Assembly: GCA_019420135.1 (NCBI GenBank)
Contig: JAHZHS010000101.1
Location: 1,193 to 7,634 of the forward strand
DNA: 6,442 nucleotides
Direction: 5' to 3'
Source: Oscillospiraceae bacterium
GTDB lineage: Bacteria > Bacillota > Clostridia > Oscillospirales > Ruminococcaceae
In this document: piece after piece, positions 4,819 to 6,442 of the stretch
How the letters are laid out: the number at the start of each line of letters is the position of its first letter
Position numbering within the stretch: position 1 is the first letter of the stretch
The notes under the pieces: generated by a model
The model's input: the letters and a program-made list of their open reading frames with translations, nothing else
Told to the model about the DNA's origin: nothing
The model's database searches: none
Position numbers and translations under genes: made by a program

Positions 4819-6442
4819 TCATTTGACCGGAGTGATGCCCCAGATGTTGCGGGCGTAATCCATGACCGAGCGGTCGGCGGAGAAGATGCCCGAGTTGGCG
4901 ATGTTCATCAGGCTCATGCGGTTCCAGGTCTTGCGGTCGGCGTAGAGACGCTGGACATCGGCCTGGGCGCGGCGGTAATCCTTGAAGTCGGCCATGACCA
5001 TGTAGGGGTCGGAGTTGCGCAGGTTGTTGGTGACCTCGCTGAAGTTTTCGCCGTTCCAGCCCTTCTCCAGCATGTCGAGAACTGCCATGGCCACGTTGTC
5101 GTCGTAGATGAAGCTGCCGGGATGGTAGCCCATGCCCTTGAGGGCGTTGACCTCGGGTGTCAGCATGCCGAAGATGATCTCGTTGTCGCGGCCGGCGGCA
5201 TCGGCGATCTCCACGTTGGCACCGTCCAGGGTGCCCAGGGTGACGGCGCCGTTGAGCATGAACTTCATGTTGCCGGTGCCGGAAGCCTCGGTGCCGGCCA
5301 GGCTGATCTGCTCGGAGACCTCGCTGGCGGGCATGAGACGCTCGGACAGAGTGACGCAGTAGTCCTCCAGATAGACGACGCGCAGCTTGTCACGCACGGC
5401 GGGATCGGAGTCGATGAGCTGGCCCAGCTTGCAGATCATGCGGATCATCTGCTTGGCCATGTAGTAGCCCGGGGCGGCCTTGGCGCCGAAGATGTAGGTC
5501 TTGGGCACAAAGTCGGCGTTGGGATTGTTCTTCAGGTAGAGGTACTGCGCCGCAATGTTCAGGGCGTTGAGGTGCTGGCGCTTGTACTCGTGCATGCGCT
5601 TGACCTGGCAGTCGAAGATGGAGTCGGGGTCGATCTCCTGGCCGGTGGCCTTGCGCAGATAGTCGGCAAAGATGGCCTTGTTTTCCCGCTTGACCTTGCC
5701 CAGGCGCTCCAGGACGGAGGCGTCGTCGGCAAACTTCTCCAGCTTTTTCAGGTTGGAGGCGTCCTGCTTGAAGCCGTCGCCGATGACGTCGGTGAGCAGG
5801 TTGGTCAGGCCGGGGTTGGAAGCCAGCAGCCAGCGGCGGTAGGCGATGCCGTTGGTGACGTTGGTGAAGGCCTTGGGCTTGTACAGGAAATAATCATGGA
5901 AGACGCTGTCCTTGATGATCTCGCTGTGCAGCTTGGACACGCCGTTGATGGAGTGGCAGGTGTAGGCGCAGATGTTGGCCATGCGGACCTGGTTGTCGCC
6001 CAGGATGGCCATGTAGTTGATCTTGCCCTGGTCGCCGGGGAAGGCGCGCTCCAGGTCGGCGCGGCAGCGGCGGTCCATCTCGCAGACGATCTGCCAGATG
6101 CGGGGCAGGGTGGAGCGGAAGATGTCCACATTCCACTTTTCCAGCGCCTCGCTCATGACGGTGTGGTTGGTGTAGGCGAAGGTGCGGCGGCAGATGTCGA
6201 AGGCGGCATCCCACTCGTAGCTGCACTCATCCAGCAGGATGCGCATCATCTCGGGGATGGCCAGGGTGGGATGGGTGTCATTGAGCTGGATGGCAACCTT
6301 GTCGGGGAGGTTGTCCAGCGTGCCGTACTGGCTCAGGTGGATGCCCAGGATATCGGCGATGGATGCCGCCGAGAAGAAGTACTGCTGGCGCAGGCGCAGG
6401 ATCTTGCCCTCGGTGTGGTTGTCGTTGGGGTAGAGGATCTTG
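4819..6442 (-). CDS. glgP: Glycogen/maltodextrin phosphorylase, C-terminal part (cut by window edge)
   Basis: Pyridoxal-phosphate enzyme (GT35) that phosphorolyses the non-reducing ends of alpha-1,4-glucans to glucose-1-phosphate in the cytoplasm. The frame is open to the window end, so the start is not visible; 540 residues are seen of the usual 800-830. Counting from the first complete codon, signatures are QLNDTHPTLAIPE (52-64), TNHTV (91-95), VTNGI.YRRWL (195-205), VKRMHEYKRQ (280-289), GAKAAPGYYMAK (319-330), and EASGTGNMKF (385-394), where Lys393 (codon 5263-5265) is the expected cofactor lysine. LDGANVEI (405-412) follows. The protein ends at ITPVK, a normal C-terminus. The downstream GH13 enzyme has a matching role, and no clear terminator separates them, so an operon or read-through is likely. 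Whether glycogen or imported maltodextrin (malP) is the main substrate cannot be told from sequence. Confidence 0.97.
   Translation of the reverse strand, partial: KILYPNDNHTEGKILRLRQQYFFSAASIADILGIHLSQYGTLDNLPDKVAIQLNDTHPTLAIPEMMRILLDECSYEWDAAFDICRRTFAYTNHTVMSEALEKWNVDIFRSTLPRIWQIVCEMDRRCRADLERAFPGDQGKINYMAILGDNQVRMANICAYTCHSINGVSKLHSEIIKDSVFHDYFLYKPKAFTNVTNGIAYRRWLLASNPGLTNLLTDVIGDGFKQDASNLKKLEKFADDASVLERLGKVKRENKAIFADYLRKATGQEIDPDSIFDCQVKRMHEYKRQHLNALNIAAQYLYLKNNPNADFVPKTYIFGAKAAPGYYMAKQMIRMICKLGQLIDSDPAVRDKLRVVYLEDYCVTLSERLMPASEVSEQISLAGTEASGTGNMKFMLNGAVTLGTLDGANVEIADAAGRDNEIIFGMLTPEVNALKGMGYHPGSFIYDDNVAMAVLDMLEKGWNGENFSEVTNNLRNSDPYMVMADFKDYRRAQADVQRLYADRKTWNRMSLMNIANSGIFSADRSVMDYARNIWGITPVK

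Overview
All recognisable genes lie on the minus strand, so transcription runs from high to low coordinates. The window looks like chromosome from a GC-rich Gram-positive anaerobe of the Oscillospiraceae/Ruminococcaceae type (Faecalibacterium or Gemmiger relatives). That placement is inference from the style of the Pgk, GlgP and GH13 proteins, the strong AGGAG ribosome-binding sites and GC-rich third codon positions broken by AT-rich promoter islands. I see no mobile element, CRISPR array, tRNA or rRNA. The content is mainly housekeeping carbon metabolism plus a membrane-quality gene pair.

In transcription order: (1) 6442-4819 is the C-terminal two-thirds of glycogen/maltodextrin phosphorylase (glgP), cut by the window edge. 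(2) 4818-4578 is a gap with inverted repeats but no convincing terminator. (3) 4577-2730 is an intracellular GH13 neopullulanase/cyclomaltodextrinase-like alpha-glucosidase, closed by an intrinsic terminator at 2691-2647. (4) 2646-2176 is a long non-coding stretch. It holds a 14-bp perfect palindrome that matches the NrdR box, a second weaker copy exactly 31 bp away, a near-consensus extended -10 promoter, and a leader of about 195 nt that can fold. (5) 2175-1732 is a short NfeD-family membrane protein. (6) 1675-770 is an SPFH/stomatin (QmcA-like) membrane protein, closed by an intrinsic terminator at 753-720. (7) 556-461 is a strong promoter and short leader with a GC-rich hairpin. (8) 460-1 is the N-terminal third of phosphoglycerate kinase (pgk), cut by the window edge.

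The phosphorylase and the GH13 enzyme fit one cytoplasmic pathway: phosphorolysis of alpha-1,4-glucan to glucose-1-phosphate, with the GH13 enzyme hydrolysing short or branched maltodextrins. Phosphoglycerate kinase belongs to the glycolysis that consumes the product. NfeD and SPFH proteins are a classical partner pair in membrane microdomains and envelope quality control. The most unusual signal is the apparent NrdR-type operator pair over the promoter of the nfeD-SPFH operon, followed by a structured leader. NrdR normally controls ribonucleotide reductase genes, and none is visible here.
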